Source: Clostridiales bacterium (GTDB lineage Bacteria > Bacillota > Clostridia > Lachnospirales > Cellulosilyticaceae). Taken from it: DNA of 64,000 bases. The notes below the pieces were generated by a model. The model made no database searches, had not been told where the DNA came from, and saw nothing but the letters and a program-made list of their open reading frames with translations. Position 1 is the stretch's first letter. Each line of letters begins with the position of its first letter. Location of the stretch: NCBI GenBank assembly GCA_019418225.1, contig DYCF01000013.1, positions 1-64,000 of the forward strand, in the 5' to 3' direction. Below are positions 45,043 to 53,738 of this stretch, in pieces. Made by a program: the position numbers and the translations under genes.

Positions 45043-45603
45043 TTATCCCTCCTGTTTAATCGTTATTGTTTCTGCCATATGCACCACAAAACCTATATAA
45101 AGATTGAGTGCACTAGCTAGTGTCACAATGACTTCATCTAACCAGGCACTTTTTCTTTTAACCTTTTCTGTGGCGATTTTAAATCTTTCTACAAAGCTAT
45201 CATCAACGCTAATATTAGTGGTTGTAATACGAAAATGATGAGGCTCACCGCCATATTCATACCACTCCTCAATGGTACTTTCGCCAAAGATTAAACTCAC
45301 CACTTCTTCAACTGCCCCAACAGTACCTTTTTTCTTATGCCAAGCGATTGCCTTCTTTACAAGTTCCCGCTTTTTGGCTAGAGGTAGCGCTGCTTCATAA
45401 TGAGGCACATCAAACTGCAAGGCTAATAAATCAACAATCTCCTCACTGGCATTTGCAATATTGGGTAAAATACTTAAAGTTTCGATGCAGCTTCTTAATT
45501 TACTAAGCTCCTGATCTAGACTTTGACATGCGGCTTGTATATTGGCATCATGGCTAATACTGAGTGGGAGTAAGTCTTGAAACGAAAGATTTGCATTAAC
45601 CAT
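45043..45603 (-). CDS. Phage tail protein I (gpI-like)
   Basis: 186 residues from ATG 45603, which is 8 nt after GGAGG and overlaps the end of the gpJ gene; a longer frame from 45663 would overlap gpJ by 68 nt. Motifs LLPLSISHDANIQAAC, VDLLALQFDVPHYE and AIAWHKKKGTVGAVEEVVS are typical of P2 gpI. It forms the baseplate-fibre junction. Confidence 0.85.
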   Translation of the reverse strand: MVNANLSFQDLLPLSISHDANIQAACQSLDQELSKLRSCIETLSILPNIANASEEIVDLLALQFDVPHYEAALPLAKKRELVKKAIAWHKKKGTVGAVEEVVSLIFGESTIEEWYEYGGEPHHFRITTTNISVDDSFVERFKIATEKVKRKSAWLDEVIVTLASALNLYIGFVVHMAETITIKQEG

Positions 45604-46711
45604 TTTCATAGCCTCCATAAATAATCTCTTGCCTATTGATTTGCGCAATTTGTGATTTTTCAATAGGCGTATAAAGCGGTTCCTGTACGACTACACGCTT
45701 AGCACCTGCAGCCATGACTTGATGAATCAGTTCTGAAGGATTAATTGCCCTTCCTAGCTGACTTTGTTGCCATACGATGTAGTCTGTAATGGCAGCTTCT
45801 ATATTTTTTTGAATCATTGCTATTTGCGCCACCTGGCCTGAGTCGATATAATATTCAAGTGAAATATTGTAGCTCATCTGCTCTGGCTGTAAAACAACCA
45901 CCTTATCCGTTAAAGGCTTTACATGTTTATCGCTACACACTTGTAAGATTTCTGCTAGCACTTCTTCTGATAAAAGCTGTCCTGCCTTACTAATGGGTAT
46001 AATATTTACTACTCCTGGTTCAGGTGAAATGACTGCTACATCTCCTATCTCTGAAGAAACACTTTTTGCCCAAAAGGCATAAGCCCCATCACTTCCTGCA
46101 CAGCTATATGAACTGGGTGCCTCAAAAGCTCTTTTTCTTAAAGCATCATCTGTTTCCTTATCGCTACCACCTGTTGTAGTCGTTGTATTGGTCACACTAC
46201 CAAAGTAAGGAAAAACATCTACTAAAGTCTCTATTTGACCTGGTAAAAGCCCATTGCCACATTCTCCTGGTGTTTCACACGCCACAATCGTTTCTAACTG
46301 TAATTGGCCCGGCGACACTTCTTCATCACTTAACGTTTTGAAATAAAGTTCCCCACTTTTTAACCGGGTGCCTTTTGGAATTGTGATGACACTTTGCTGT
46401 GCATCAGACAAGCTAAACTTTACGGTACATCTGGCAGGTGTTGCGGCTAAACGTGTAACCCCTACTAATGCCACCACTTGATCTAGGTAATCTCCTGTCG
46501 CATAAGCTAATAAGTTTTGCTTACCTGTAAAATCTATTAAAAAACGCTGCTGCGTTATAATATAAGCAAGGGCTTCTAAAAACAGCCTAATCGGGTCTCC
46601 AGGATAAAGCTTCCTTCCTGCAATACCTTCATAGGCTGTGATCACATCATTTTCTATATCTGTTGTATTGGTATTACAAAATGTAATCTCACTTAGATTA
46701 TTCAGTCCCAA
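45596..46711 (-). CDS. Phage baseplate assembly protein J
   Basis: 371 residues. LYPGDPIRLFLEALAYIITQ, GDYLDQVVALVGVTRL, ITIPKGTRLKSGELYFKT and the central TTTTGGSDKETDDALRKRAF match Baseplate_J. It forms the wedge of the contractile-tail baseplate. It overlaps the gp25-like gene by 14 nt. Confidence 0.9.
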   Translation of the reverse strand: MGLNNLSEITFCNTNTTDIENDVITAYEGIAGRKLYPGDPIRLFLEALAYIITQQRFLIDFTGKQNLLAYATGDYLDQVVALVGVTRLAATPARCTVKFSLSDAQQSVITIPKGTRLKSGELYFKTLSDEEVSPGQLQLETIVACETPGECGNGLLPGQIETLVDVFPYFGSVTNTTTTTGGSDKETDDALRKRAFEAPSSYSCAGSDGAYAFWAKSVSSEIGDVAVISPEPGVVNIIPISKAGQLLSEEVLAEILQVCSDKHVKPLTDKVVVLQPEQMSYNISLEYYIDSGQVAQIAMIQKNIEAAITDYIVWQQSQLGRAINPSELIHQVMAAGAKRVVVQEPLYTPIEKSQIAQINRQEIIYGGYENG

Positions 46712-47006
46712 TAATATTCACCTGCACTTTCGGTTGTAATTTGCCTATTAAATGGTCTTTTTCATAGGTTACTTTGATTACCTCCACACGTGTCTCATAG
46801 GTTTCTATGGCTTCCATAATTTGTACAGTGAGTAGATTTTCTGCTATTTCTAAAGGTAAATCTAACATACTCATATCAATGCCAAATTGACGGTCTAAAG
46901 GCACACTTCCTTTTGGTGTACTCATGATGGTTGCCACATTCTGCAAAATTTCGGCTATGCCTGTGGGATAAAAATTAATTGTGCTTGTATTTGTTACTGT
47001 ATACAT
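46698..47006 (-). CDS. Phage baseplate wedge protein gp25/W
   Basis: 102 residues. ILQNVATIMSTPKGSVPLDRQFGIDMSMLD is the hallmark of GPW_gp25 (split here: STPKGSVPLDRQFG, then IDMSMLD), followed by the IMEAIETYETRVEVIKV block. This protein couples sheath to baseplate and is the homologue of TssE in T6SS; no such gene is visible in the T6SS-like operon of the same window. Confidence 0.9.
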   Translation of the reverse strand: MYTVTNTSTINFYPTGIAEILQNVATIMSTPKGSVPLDRQFGIDMSMLDLPLEIAENLLTVQIMEAIETYETRVEVIKVTYEKDHLIGKLQPKVQVNIIGTE

Positions 47007-47017
47007 CTTCTCACCAT

Positions 47018-47410
47018 CTATTTCACATATTCCTTTAACGTCACTGTAATGGCGCCTGATATAACCTTGCCATTTTTATCAACTTGCTTATACGTCTGCT
47101 CCGTTGCCTCTACTGTCCAGCGATAATACCCTAAAGCATCCCCACCAATAACAAGTGGCAAGGCTTCACCTGTACGCGTCAGTTTCATTAACTTTTCCAT
47201 ATCATAACGGGGATTGCGTCCTAAACTGCTTTCAAATTGCATTAAAAAAGTAATGGTATCTAAATTAGGCCCTAAAAACTCTGACCTAGGCTTTTGCATA
47301 TGAACTTCATGATATGCCCAGCGTCCGGAGCTACTTCTAACTAAATCTTGAAAGGTATTGATATTTTTATAAGAAACTTTAAATAAAATATCCCCTAATG
47401 CACCAATCAT
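47018..47410 (-). CDS. Phage tail protein U (gpU-like)
   Basis: 130 residues. The opening (GALGDILFKVSYKNINTFQD), RWAYHEVHMQKPRSEF and PLVIGGDALGYYRWTVE fit P2 gpU. It caps or completes the tail and in this order precedes gp25. Start ATG at 47410. Confidence 0.75.
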   Translation of the reverse strand: MIGALGDILFKVSYKNINTFQDLVRSSSGRWAYHEVHMQKPRSEFLGPNLDTITFLMQFESSLGRNPRYDMEKLMKLTRTGEALPLVIGGDALGYYRWTVEATEQTYKQVDKNGKVISGAITVTLKEYVK

Positions 47411-47421
47411 CTATCTACCTC

Positions 47422-48024
47422 CTAACATTTACAGTATCCTGGGCACGTAATATTACCCGTTAAGACAATATCCCCACTTAGGACTATTTTTCCTGTAAGT
47501 GCAACCTCCCCACTTAAGGTCAAATTACCGGATATATCCCCTGATTCACATGCGATATTTAATGTTTTACTTCCTATGCCAAAAGCTTCCCCTTCAATGG
47601 TGGATTGCTTACATGATCCGCTTAATAGGTCACAATTTACATTGACCTTATTGGCAGTCACATCCACTTCCCCATCTTTTATATCTGCGGTCAGTTTATG
47701 TGCTTTTCGATCATAGGCAATAGATGAACCATCTGCAAAAGCATAATAGACGACCTCTGTTTCCTGAATGGGCGGCGGTGCTGAAGGCGTATAAAAACAC
47801 CCTAAGCAAAAGCCGTCCCCTACGCCTTGTGCCATAAATAGACACACCACATTTTCACCTACATCCGGCATAGCATAAGCCTTATTTTTAAGGCCTTGTG
47901 GAAATAAAACAGGTAAATCGGTGGAGACCATATTGTCCATATCTGCAAAGACAACTTGTACAGTCCCTTTTTGGGCATTCACACTTGAGACTTTTCCTAT
48001 ACGCACAATCGTTGTTTCTTTCAT
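47422..48024 (-). CDS. Phage baseplate spike protein V (gpV-like)
   Basis: 200 residues. The OB-fold start (TIVRIGKVSSVNAQKGTVQV), LPVLFPQGLKNKAYAMPDVG and VVCLFMAQGVGDGFCLGCFY match gpV. The C-terminus is a beta-helix with repeated G-x-L/V strands ending in NITCPGYCKC, an apical metal-type tip. It forms the membrane-piercing spike of the phage tail. Confidence 0.85.
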   Translation of the reverse strand: MKETTIVRIGKVSSVNAQKGTVQVVFADMDNMVSTDLPVLFPQGLKNKAYAMPDVGENVVCLFMAQGVGDGFCLGCFYTPSAPPPIQETEVVYYAFADGSSIAYDRKAHKLTADIKDGEVDVTANKVNVNCDLLSGSCKQSTIEGEAFGIGSKTLNIACESGDISGNLTLSGEVALTGKIVLSGDIVLTGNITCPGYCKC

Positions 48025-49059
48025 CTAATATCCCTCCAAACATTTTGAGATTTCAATATCTGTGGTATAACCACCCACAATATGATGCGTTGCTTTATTC
48101 ACAATGTATTTACCATCAAAGGCATGAAACCCTTTAATTAAAAGTGTGACACCAGCTACTAACTGCACATTACCTAAAACAGTAAAACTGCCTGTACACT
48201 CTTGCTTATTTTTTTCTCGGAGTTTGCTTTTAGCTAGTTTTAAAGCTTCTTTATAGCTTTTCACCTGTTCATTCACTTCTAGTACAGGCCCTTGCGCCTT
48301 ACTTGGATCTTTAAAAGTCGCTTCTATAGTGGTGTTTGTTTGAGCATCTGTATAACGAACATGACAGGCTTTATAACCTGTATCATTGGTTTGATGTGTA
48401 AAAGTATAACTTATAATATGGGATTTTCCTTTTACCAGCGTTAAGATAGGTGCCTTACATTCATAGGCATATGCATCAAATATAACAAGTTGCCCAGCTG
48501 TTACCTTTAGCGATACACCCGCTTCATTGCACAGCTCTTGTAAAAAGATTAAATCTGGCTGTTTCACCTGATCTAAGTTTTCATACGTCACATCTTCTTG
48601 TACATCAAAAAAGCATTTAAGCCCTCCACGCCTTGCAATTTCACTTGCAATCTTAGAGAGCTTAATCTTTTTCCAGGACTGCGTTCTGGCTGTTTGTTTG
48701 ATGCCACCGCTTATGGGGACACTTTGTCCTTTTATTTCTACTGTATCAGGCGGCCCACTTAATGCGATTTCATCAATTTCAAATGTACCACAAGGTAAAA
48801 GCTGTTTTTCCTTCTTAAGGTTCCAATTTTCTACATAAAAAGAGGCTTCAATCGTATCCCCTTTTGTGGGCATCCAATGACTATGCCAAAGCCCTTCCCT
48901 ATCTTCCAGGGTAAGCTGTAAATCATCTGCAGCACCTGTTGCATTATCTGTATAGCTTAAACCTACTATATATTTACGAATATCTTGAGAGATATCTGTT
49001 TTTTGATACTTTATGATGAGATGGACACTTCTTGCCATAAAGCTTTCATAATCTTTCAT
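48025..49059 (-). CDS. Phage late control protein D (gpD-like hub)
   Basis: 344 residues. Motifs VGLSYTDNATGAADDLQLT, QSWKKIKLSKIASEIARRGG and DLIFLQELCNEAGVSLKV are typical of GPD. It forms the hub above the gpV spike; VgrG is in effect a gpD-gpV fusion, so this gene parallels the VgrG-like genes of the T6SS-like operon. It overlaps the gpX gene by 4 nt. Confidence 0.85.
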   Translation of the reverse strand: MKDYESFMARSVHLIIKYQKTDISQDIRKYIVGLSYTDNATGAADDLQLTLEDREGLWHSHWMPTKGDTIEASFYVENWNLKKEKQLLPCGTFEIDEIALSGPPDTVEIKGQSVPISGGIKQTARTQSWKKIKLSKIASEIARRGGLKCFFDVQEDVTYENLDQVKQPDLIFLQELCNEAGVSLKVTAGQLVIFDAYAYECKAPILTLVKGKSHIISYTFTHQTNDTGYKACHVRYTDAQTNTTIEATFKDPSKAQGPVLEVNEQVKSYKEALKLAKSKLREKNKQECTGSFTVLGNVQLVAGVTLLIKGFHAFDGKYIVNKATHHIVGGYTTDIEISKCLEGY

Positions 49060-49271
49060 AGGCTACTGCTCCTCTTCCAAGGTGGCAACGTCTTTACAGG
49101 CGGTGTTGCTATCTCTGGTATATTGAGTATCACATTGGCTGAAAACACAAGGCATTTTCGATATAGAGGATTTGCTGCCATGAGTTGATGCATCACATAG
49201 GCATTCCCATAAACTTTATAACAAACCATATCCCAGGTATCTCCTTGTTTAGTTGTATAGGTACTAAGCAT
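49056..49271 (-). CDS. Phage tail protein X (LysM-like)
   Basis: 71 residues. TTKQGDTWDMVCYKVYGN followed by LMAANPLY is the LysM-like pattern of P2 gpX. It follows the tape-measure gene and precedes gpD, the normal order. It overlaps both neighbours by a few bases. Confidence 0.85.
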   Translation of the reverse strand: MLSTYTTKQGDTWDMVCYKVYGNAYVMHQLMAANPLYRKCLVFSANVILNIPEIATPPVKTLPPWKRSSSL

Positions 49272-51447
49272 GATAATTTAGTCTCCTTTCATTTTGTATG
49301 TTTTTACCCAGTGCTTGTAAAAGTTTCTTAATAAGTACTGGCTCATATTTCACTAGCTCTGCTAATATTTCTTGTACCATGTTTTCATTGCCACTATTTA
49401 CTGTAATCTGCGGATTAAAAGCAATTTCAACCTTTTGATGATTGTCTGCTTGCAGGTTACTCCCAAATGGGCTGCCTTTAGGTTGTAATAAGTCCTTGGT
49501 CTGCCCATGATTAAATACCTTGTAACCTCTGGCATTCGTGACTAACTCAGCACCTTTTTCACCTGCAATAAACGTATCTGGTGTATTAAAACCTGTGGAA
49601 CCTTTTGCAAACATCGGGATTTTAGGAATGTGCATACTATAAGACTTCCCGCCAAGTCCAGGTACCCAGTCTGGAATTGTAATATTTATGCCATTGACCT
49701 TATCAATCATACTATTAATCAGACTGACAATCGTATTGATCGGTGCTGCGACAATCGCCACAAGTCCGCTAAAAATACCTTGAAAAATTGTTTTAACCCC
49801 TTCCCATGCCTTTTGCCAATTACCTGTAAAGCTGCCTGTAATAAAAGTAATAAGGCCACTAAAAATAGTCTTAATGGCAGTCATCATATTTTGGATATTT
49901 TGTAGTAAGCCTGCACCTATCGGTAACTTGTTTAAAAAGCTAACTATGCCTTGCCCTATGGATTGAATAAAACTACCGATATTTGCAAAAGTACTACGCA
50001 GGTTGCTCCATAATTCACTGGCTTTTACTTTGAGGGTGTCCCAGTTTTTATAAAGATAAATACCTGCTGCCACAACGGTACCTATTAAAAGACACATCCA
50101 CCCTAAAGGACTCATATTTAAAACTACATTTAACGCCTGCTGCGCAAGTACCATGCCTTTTGTAACAGCCATATAAGTTGCTGTCGCTGCCTTGGCGGCT
50201 AATGTTACGGTTTTATAAGCCACTAAACCCGCAACTACACCTGCAATAATCGGGCCTATGGTTTGCCAGTTATTGCGGATTAAATGATACACGTCTAAAG
50301 TTGCTTCACCTATGACCATAAAGCCTTCTACAACTGCTGGTAAACCTTCACTTTGTAACCAAGCTAAAACTGGCTTTAAACCCTCAAATACGTGACCGCC
50401 AGTAGCCTTTAAATTCGCAAATTGTGTTTTAAGCTGGTCAATGATCCCTTTAAACTTTGTAATTATCGGGGCATTTTCACTTACTCTTTGTTTAATATTC
50501 TCAAAGGCAGTGACACCCCAAGTTTTTAAGTTCTTAAAACCATTCATTAGCGTTGGCCTAATGCCTGTCACCTGATTTTTAACAAAATTAATGCCTTGTG
50601 CTGCCTTACTTACAAGGCTGCCAAGGCACTCACCAATTTTGATAAATAATCCACTATTTTGTAAGTTCATTAAAAGATTCCCTAAGTCATTAATATTATT
50701 CTTAATCACTTCTAATAAACTGCCCTGCCTAATGGTTCCTTCATTCGTAATCCCTACAATATTGGCAAGTGCCGTCTTTGTTACACCTGTTACAGTCGAC
50801 CAGACACCTTTTAAGGTTGTGGCTTGCTTTTCCATACCCCCTTTAAACTTCTCATCCATTAAAGCTAACATCGCTTCATTAAACTTTTCCTGATTTGTAA
50901 TCTGGCCACTATTATTCACCACTTGAATCTGCCCCATTTTGTTATAAGCATACTCAACGATATCCGCCTTTTTAATCCCAAATTCTTTAAGTCTTTCAAG
51001 CTCACCTGTTTGGGCATCAATAATCGCTTCTGTTGCCTGAATTAAATCTTTATTGGTGGCACCTGCCATATCACCAATCATCGGTAAATAGGTTTTAGCC
51101 GCCAGACCCATAGCTTCAAGCCTTGCACTTGCCTCAACCACACTGCCTGTTTCAAAAGGCGTACGATTTGCCAAGTTAACTGACCAGTTCATAATATCTG
51201 CAGCTTTTTCAGCACTTTTTGTAGCCGTTTCAAGCTGCATACGATACCCTTCTAAGTTCATTGCTTCGCTTAAGCCTGTCCCTAAAGTATTTTTAATACT
51301 AAAAGCCGCAGTCAAAGATGCTGCGGCTGTCTTTGCTACCTTCACCATATTATTAATATGTTGTGTAGCGAGATTAAAGTTTTTAGCGAAACCACTATTT
51401 AATCGGCTATTTAGTGCAAAAGCTACCTGATATGTATTACTTGCCAT
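49264..51447 (-). CDS. Phage tail tape-measure protein
   Basis: 727 residues. The N-terminus (NLATQHINNMVKVAKTAAAS) and NRTPFETGSVVEASARLEAM with GDMAGATNKDLIQATEAIID are typical of TP901/P2-type tape measures. Hydrophobic stretches occur near 410-460 (GPIIAGVVAGLVAYKTV, LGWMCLLIGTVVAAGIYL). Length sets tail length; this is a short-to-medium tail. Its ATG overlaps the stop of the frameshifted chaperone frame. Confidence 0.9.
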   Translation of the reverse strand: MASNTYQVAFALNSRLNSGFAKNFNLATQHINNMVKVAKTAAASLTAAFSIKNTLGTGLSEAMNLEGYRMQLETATKSAEKAADIMNWSVNLANRTPFETGSVVEASARLEAMGLAAKTYLPMIGDMAGATNKDLIQATEAIIDAQTGELERLKEFGIKKADIVEYAYNKMGQIQVVNNSGQITNQEKFNEAMLALMDEKFKGGMEKQATTLKGVWSTVTGVTKTALANIVGITNEGTIRQGSLLEVIKNNINDLGNLLMNLQNSGLFIKIGECLGSLVSKAAQGINFVKNQVTGIRPTLMNGFKNLKTWGVTAFENIKQRVSENAPIITKFKGIIDQLKTQFANLKATGGHVFEGLKPVLAWLQSEGLPAVVEGFMVIGEATLDVYHLIRNNWQTIGPIIAGVVAGLVAYKTVTLAAKAATATYMAVTKGMVLAQQALNVVLNMSPLGWMCLLIGTVVAAGIYLYKNWDTLKVKASELWSNLRSTFANIGSFIQSIGQGIVSFLNKLPIGAGLLQNIQNMMTAIKTIFSGLITFITGSFTGNWQKAWEGVKTIFQGIFSGLVAIVAAPINTIVSLINSMIDKVNGINITIPDWVPGLGGKSYSMHIPKIPMFAKGSTGFNTPDTFIAGEKGAELVTNARGYKVFNHGQTKDLLQPKGSPFGSNLQADNHQKVEIAFNPQITVNSGNENMVQEILAELVKYEPVLIKKLLQALGKNIQNERRLNYHA

Positions 51448-51868
51448 TAGTGCTCACCCCTTTCTGCCATAGTTATAATCCAATTTTCTAATTCACTAAG
51501 GGGAATAGATGACCAATATGTCACAGGGGTAAATGTCTCACTGGCCATAGTTAATAAAATCTTTCTAAAGTTAACCTTAGGATCTATTCCTCTCCGAGTA
51601 AAAAATTCTGCACCATAACTGTAATTTTACTAAAGTCTTGAATGCCCAATAGCGGTATCATATCACTCGGCACATTACACGCTTTCGCTGCAAGAACGGC
51701 TAAGTACGCCTTACTAAATTCTTTAACTGGGGTTGAGGCAGTTAGCTCAACACCTGTTTCCTTTTCTGCATCTAGAAAGTCTTGACCTGTTAGCGACTCT
51801 AGATTTAATGTAAGATTTTTGATTTCTGTACCATCGTATTGGATGGGCTTTTTTAATGTGATTTGCAT
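51447..51868 (-). CDS. Tail-assembly chaperone gpE+E' fusion made by -1 frameshift
   Basis: The short gpE frame (51584-51868) contains T TTT TTA at 51599-51605, in phase for a -1 slip. Slipping continues for 50 residues in the -1 frame (TRRGIDPKVNFRKILL, then WSSIPLSELENWIITMA) to a TAA at 51447 that overlaps the tape-measure ATG. The product would be about 140 residues. Long-tailed phages conserve such a -1 shift (lambda G/GT, P2 E/E'), and the order before the tape measure is exact. The -1 frame has no start of its own with a ribosome-binding site. Confidence 0.85.
51584..51868 (-). CDS. Phage tail-assembly chaperone gpE-like (unshifted product)
   Basis: 94 residues. TLNLESLTGQDFLDAEKETG and FSKAYLAVLAAKACNVPSD match gpE-type chaperones. 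The start follows AAAAGGAGAACATA. This short form and the frameshifted form together are thought to coat the tape measure before tube assembly. It is separated from the tail-tube gene by the DUF4062 cargo gene. Confidence 0.85.
   Translation of the reverse strand: MQITLKKPIQYDGTEIKNLTLNLESLTGQDFLDAEKETGVELTASTPVKEFSKAYLAVLAAKACNVPSDMIPLLGIQDFSKITVMVQNFLLGEE
51599..51605 (-). promoter_or_regulatory. Slippery heptamer T TTT TTA
   Basis: Six T and an A on the minus strand, in the 0-frame phase X XXY YYZ, four codons before the gpE stop. It is the ideal tandem-slip sequence for the -1 shift described for gpE/E'. Confidence 0.85.
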
Positions 51869-51891
51869 TATGTTCTCCTTTTATATAATAT

Positions 51892-51920
51892 ACAAAAAGA
51901 CCTTAACAACTGAAGGTCTT
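51892..51920 (-). terminator. Terminator of the DUF4062 gene
   Basis: Arms AAGACCTT at 51897-51904 and AAGGTCTT at 51913-51920, then TTTTTGT on the minus strand, 15 nt after the DUF4062 stop. It would also attenuate the late operon running through. Confidence 0.75.
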
Positions 51921-51934
51921 ATAGATATACTTAT

Positions 51935-53119
51935 TTACTCCGCAATTGACCTCAAATCCTTTCTTAGAAATTCAGGTATTTGACATTGCTCAAATTTTTC
52001 TTTTAGATAATCATCTATATCTTGTTTAAAATATGACACTTCCATACCTACAGGCATATCTACTAATGCTTCTGCAATTATTCTTCTAGTCTCCTGATTC
52101 ATTGTAATAAATGTATCCCATTCTAACGATAATTCACTTACAACATCAATTGGATATCTGCATATATAGAATGTATTATCATCTTTTATCAAAGCACATC
52201 CTCTATTTATATGACTTATGCGCCCTTTTGCTCGTAGTTGTTCCGTTTCACTAATATCTATTATCTTAACAATCCCTTGTTCTTTAAGTAACTCATCCCA
52301 GCTTAACTTACTTGTACTAATCTCCTTTAAACCTATAGTTTTTATCCTTTGAATAAATCCAATCATTCGTCTATACTTTACTACACCCATAGCTACTTCC
52401 TTTGGCTCACTTGAACCAATTGATGTCAATATAGCAGTTTTTAAATCTTCAAATTGATTTGTCAGATTTTCTATCTTTTTAGTTTGAGCTTCATTATATC
52501 TTTGCTCATTTAATAAACGTTGAAAATAACTAGACCATTGTCTTTTTAATGTGTTCTCTATATCCTCAATTTTATTAAAAGTAAATATATTATTTCCAGT
52601 AGCTCTTAATCTAACAAAATTTATAAACTCAAATATATATTTTGCTGTTTCCTGCTTTTCAATTGAAGGGAATTCAATTTCATTAATTATATTCTTACCT
52701 TTATTTTTTTGATATAACTGATGATCATGCCATACTTTCTGTTCTATAAATGTATATATAGGAATTGATTCCTCTATTGCTTTTAGCACTTCCAGTTGAG
52801 TAATAGAAACTTTTTCTTTGGTTTTAAAATTCTCAACACTAATACCTTCTTTTTCTATCCCTTCAAAGTCTATCTTATCTAAAGCTTCTGGCACTGCTTG
52901 TCCTCCAAAACGTGAACCTATTATTAGAACTAACATATCACAATTTATCACTTCATCAACACAACTAGTATGTGTATGTGTTCTTGGATCATATAAAATA
53001 TCATTAAAGTCACTCATCATAGGTTCATATCCTAAAGAATTTAAGAATACTCTTAACTGTGACCTTAAAATATTTAAATCATAACAAGTAGACGATACAA
53101 AAACCCTTAATCCTGCCAT
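51935..53119 (-). CDS. DUF4062 protein, cargo gene within the tail module
   Basis: 394 residues. The N-terminus LRVFVSSTCYDLNILRSQLR with MLVLIIGSRFGGQ and SITQLEVLKAIEESIPIYTF is DUF4062, a TIR/STAND-associated Rossmann-like domain common in NTPase-linked and defence proteins. The C-terminal 230 residues are helical with no motif I know. It has its own promoter (53162-53190) and terminator (51892-51920) and is more AT-rich than the tail genes. It lies between tail tube and tail chaperone genes, which are normally adjacent, so it is an inserted moron. A defence or superinfection-exclusion role is inferred. Confidence 0.7.
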   Translation of the reverse strand: MAGLRVFVSSTCYDLNILRSQLRVFLNSLGYEPMMSDFNDILYDPRTHTHTSCVDEVINCDMLVLIIGSRFGGQAVPEALDKIDFEGIEKEGISVENFKTKEKVSITQLEVLKAIEESIPIYTFIEQKVWHDHQLYQKNKGKNIINEIEFPSIEKQETAKYIFEFINFVRLRATGNNIFTFNKIEDIENTLKRQWSSYFQRLLNEQRYNEAQTKKIENLTNQFEDLKTAILTSIGSSEPKEVAMGVVKYRRMIGFIQRIKTIGLKEISTSKLSWDELLKEQGIVKIIDISETEQLRAKGRISHINRGCALIKDDNTFYICRYPIDVVSELSLEWDTFITMNQETRRIIAEALVDMPVGMEVSYFKQDIDDYLKEKFEQCQIPEFLRKDLRSIAE

Positions 53120-53161
53120 ATTCTATCACACCTCGTAAAATATTCTAAATTTTATAATTTT

Positions 53162-53190
53162 ATTATATTTTACTTTTAAACATTTGTCTA
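53162..53190 (-). promoter_or_regulatory. Sigma-A-type promoter for the DUF4062 gene
   Basis: On the minus strand TAGACA (53185-53190), a 17-nt spacer and TATAAT (53162-53167), 43 nt before the ATG at 53119. The -10 is perfect and the -35 has one mismatch to TTGACA. Confidence 0.75.
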
Positions 53191-53204
53191 ATTATCTCTT
53201 TATT

Positions 53205-53723
53205 TTATAGTCCTAAATCTTTCCTCACCTCTGCCAAATAATCGCCCCCATTAACAATATAAATATAATTCAAAGGATCTACCTCAATCGCCACATTCCC
53301 ATCTACAAGCATCTTATAATACAACACGCTAAATTCATTCCCACTTTCTGTGCTTGCGCCTGTTTCCATTTTACCTGGGGTAATCTTTTTAGGAATGGCT
53401 CTTACAACATGCTTTACTGCAGATGTTTTTAAAGTACCTGTGGCACTATCGTATTTTTGTTGGGATGCTCTAAAATCTAGGGCGTGGGCAATAGGTGCAG
53501 ATAAGGCAACTAAATCTCCTGTAATCGTTCGCCAGTTAACGGTCATACTCATGGCACCTATGTGTCCAAGAACTGGCATTTCTACCTCACCTGCTATGCC
53601 TGCACCTTTGATAGATTCTGTAAGAGATTCAATATCTGGCAGTTGCACATCTGCAATGCCTAATAGGTCTTTGCCATCCTTGTAAGCTCTATAGGCAATT
53701 AACTTGTCTGGAATTGTACTCAT
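53205..53723 (-). CDS. Phage major tail tube protein (FII-like)
   Basis: 172 residues. It starts MSTIPDKLIAYRAYKDGKD and contains ADVQLPDIESLTESIKGAGI, GEVEMPVLGHIGAMSMTV and KLVVRAIPKKIT-like segments typical of P2 FII. It builds the inner tube of the contractile tail. Located directly after the sheath gene. Confidence 0.9.
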   Translation of the reverse strand: MSTIPDKLIAYRAYKDGKDLLGIADVQLPDIESLTESIKGAGIAGEVEMPVLGHIGAMSMTVNWRTITGDLVALSAPIAHALDFRASQQKYDSATGTLKTSAVKHVVRAIPKKITPGKMETGASTESGNEFSVLYYKMLVDGNVAIEVDPLNYIYIVNGGDYLAEVRKDLGL

Positions 53724-53738
53724 TTTGTTGTCCTCCTT

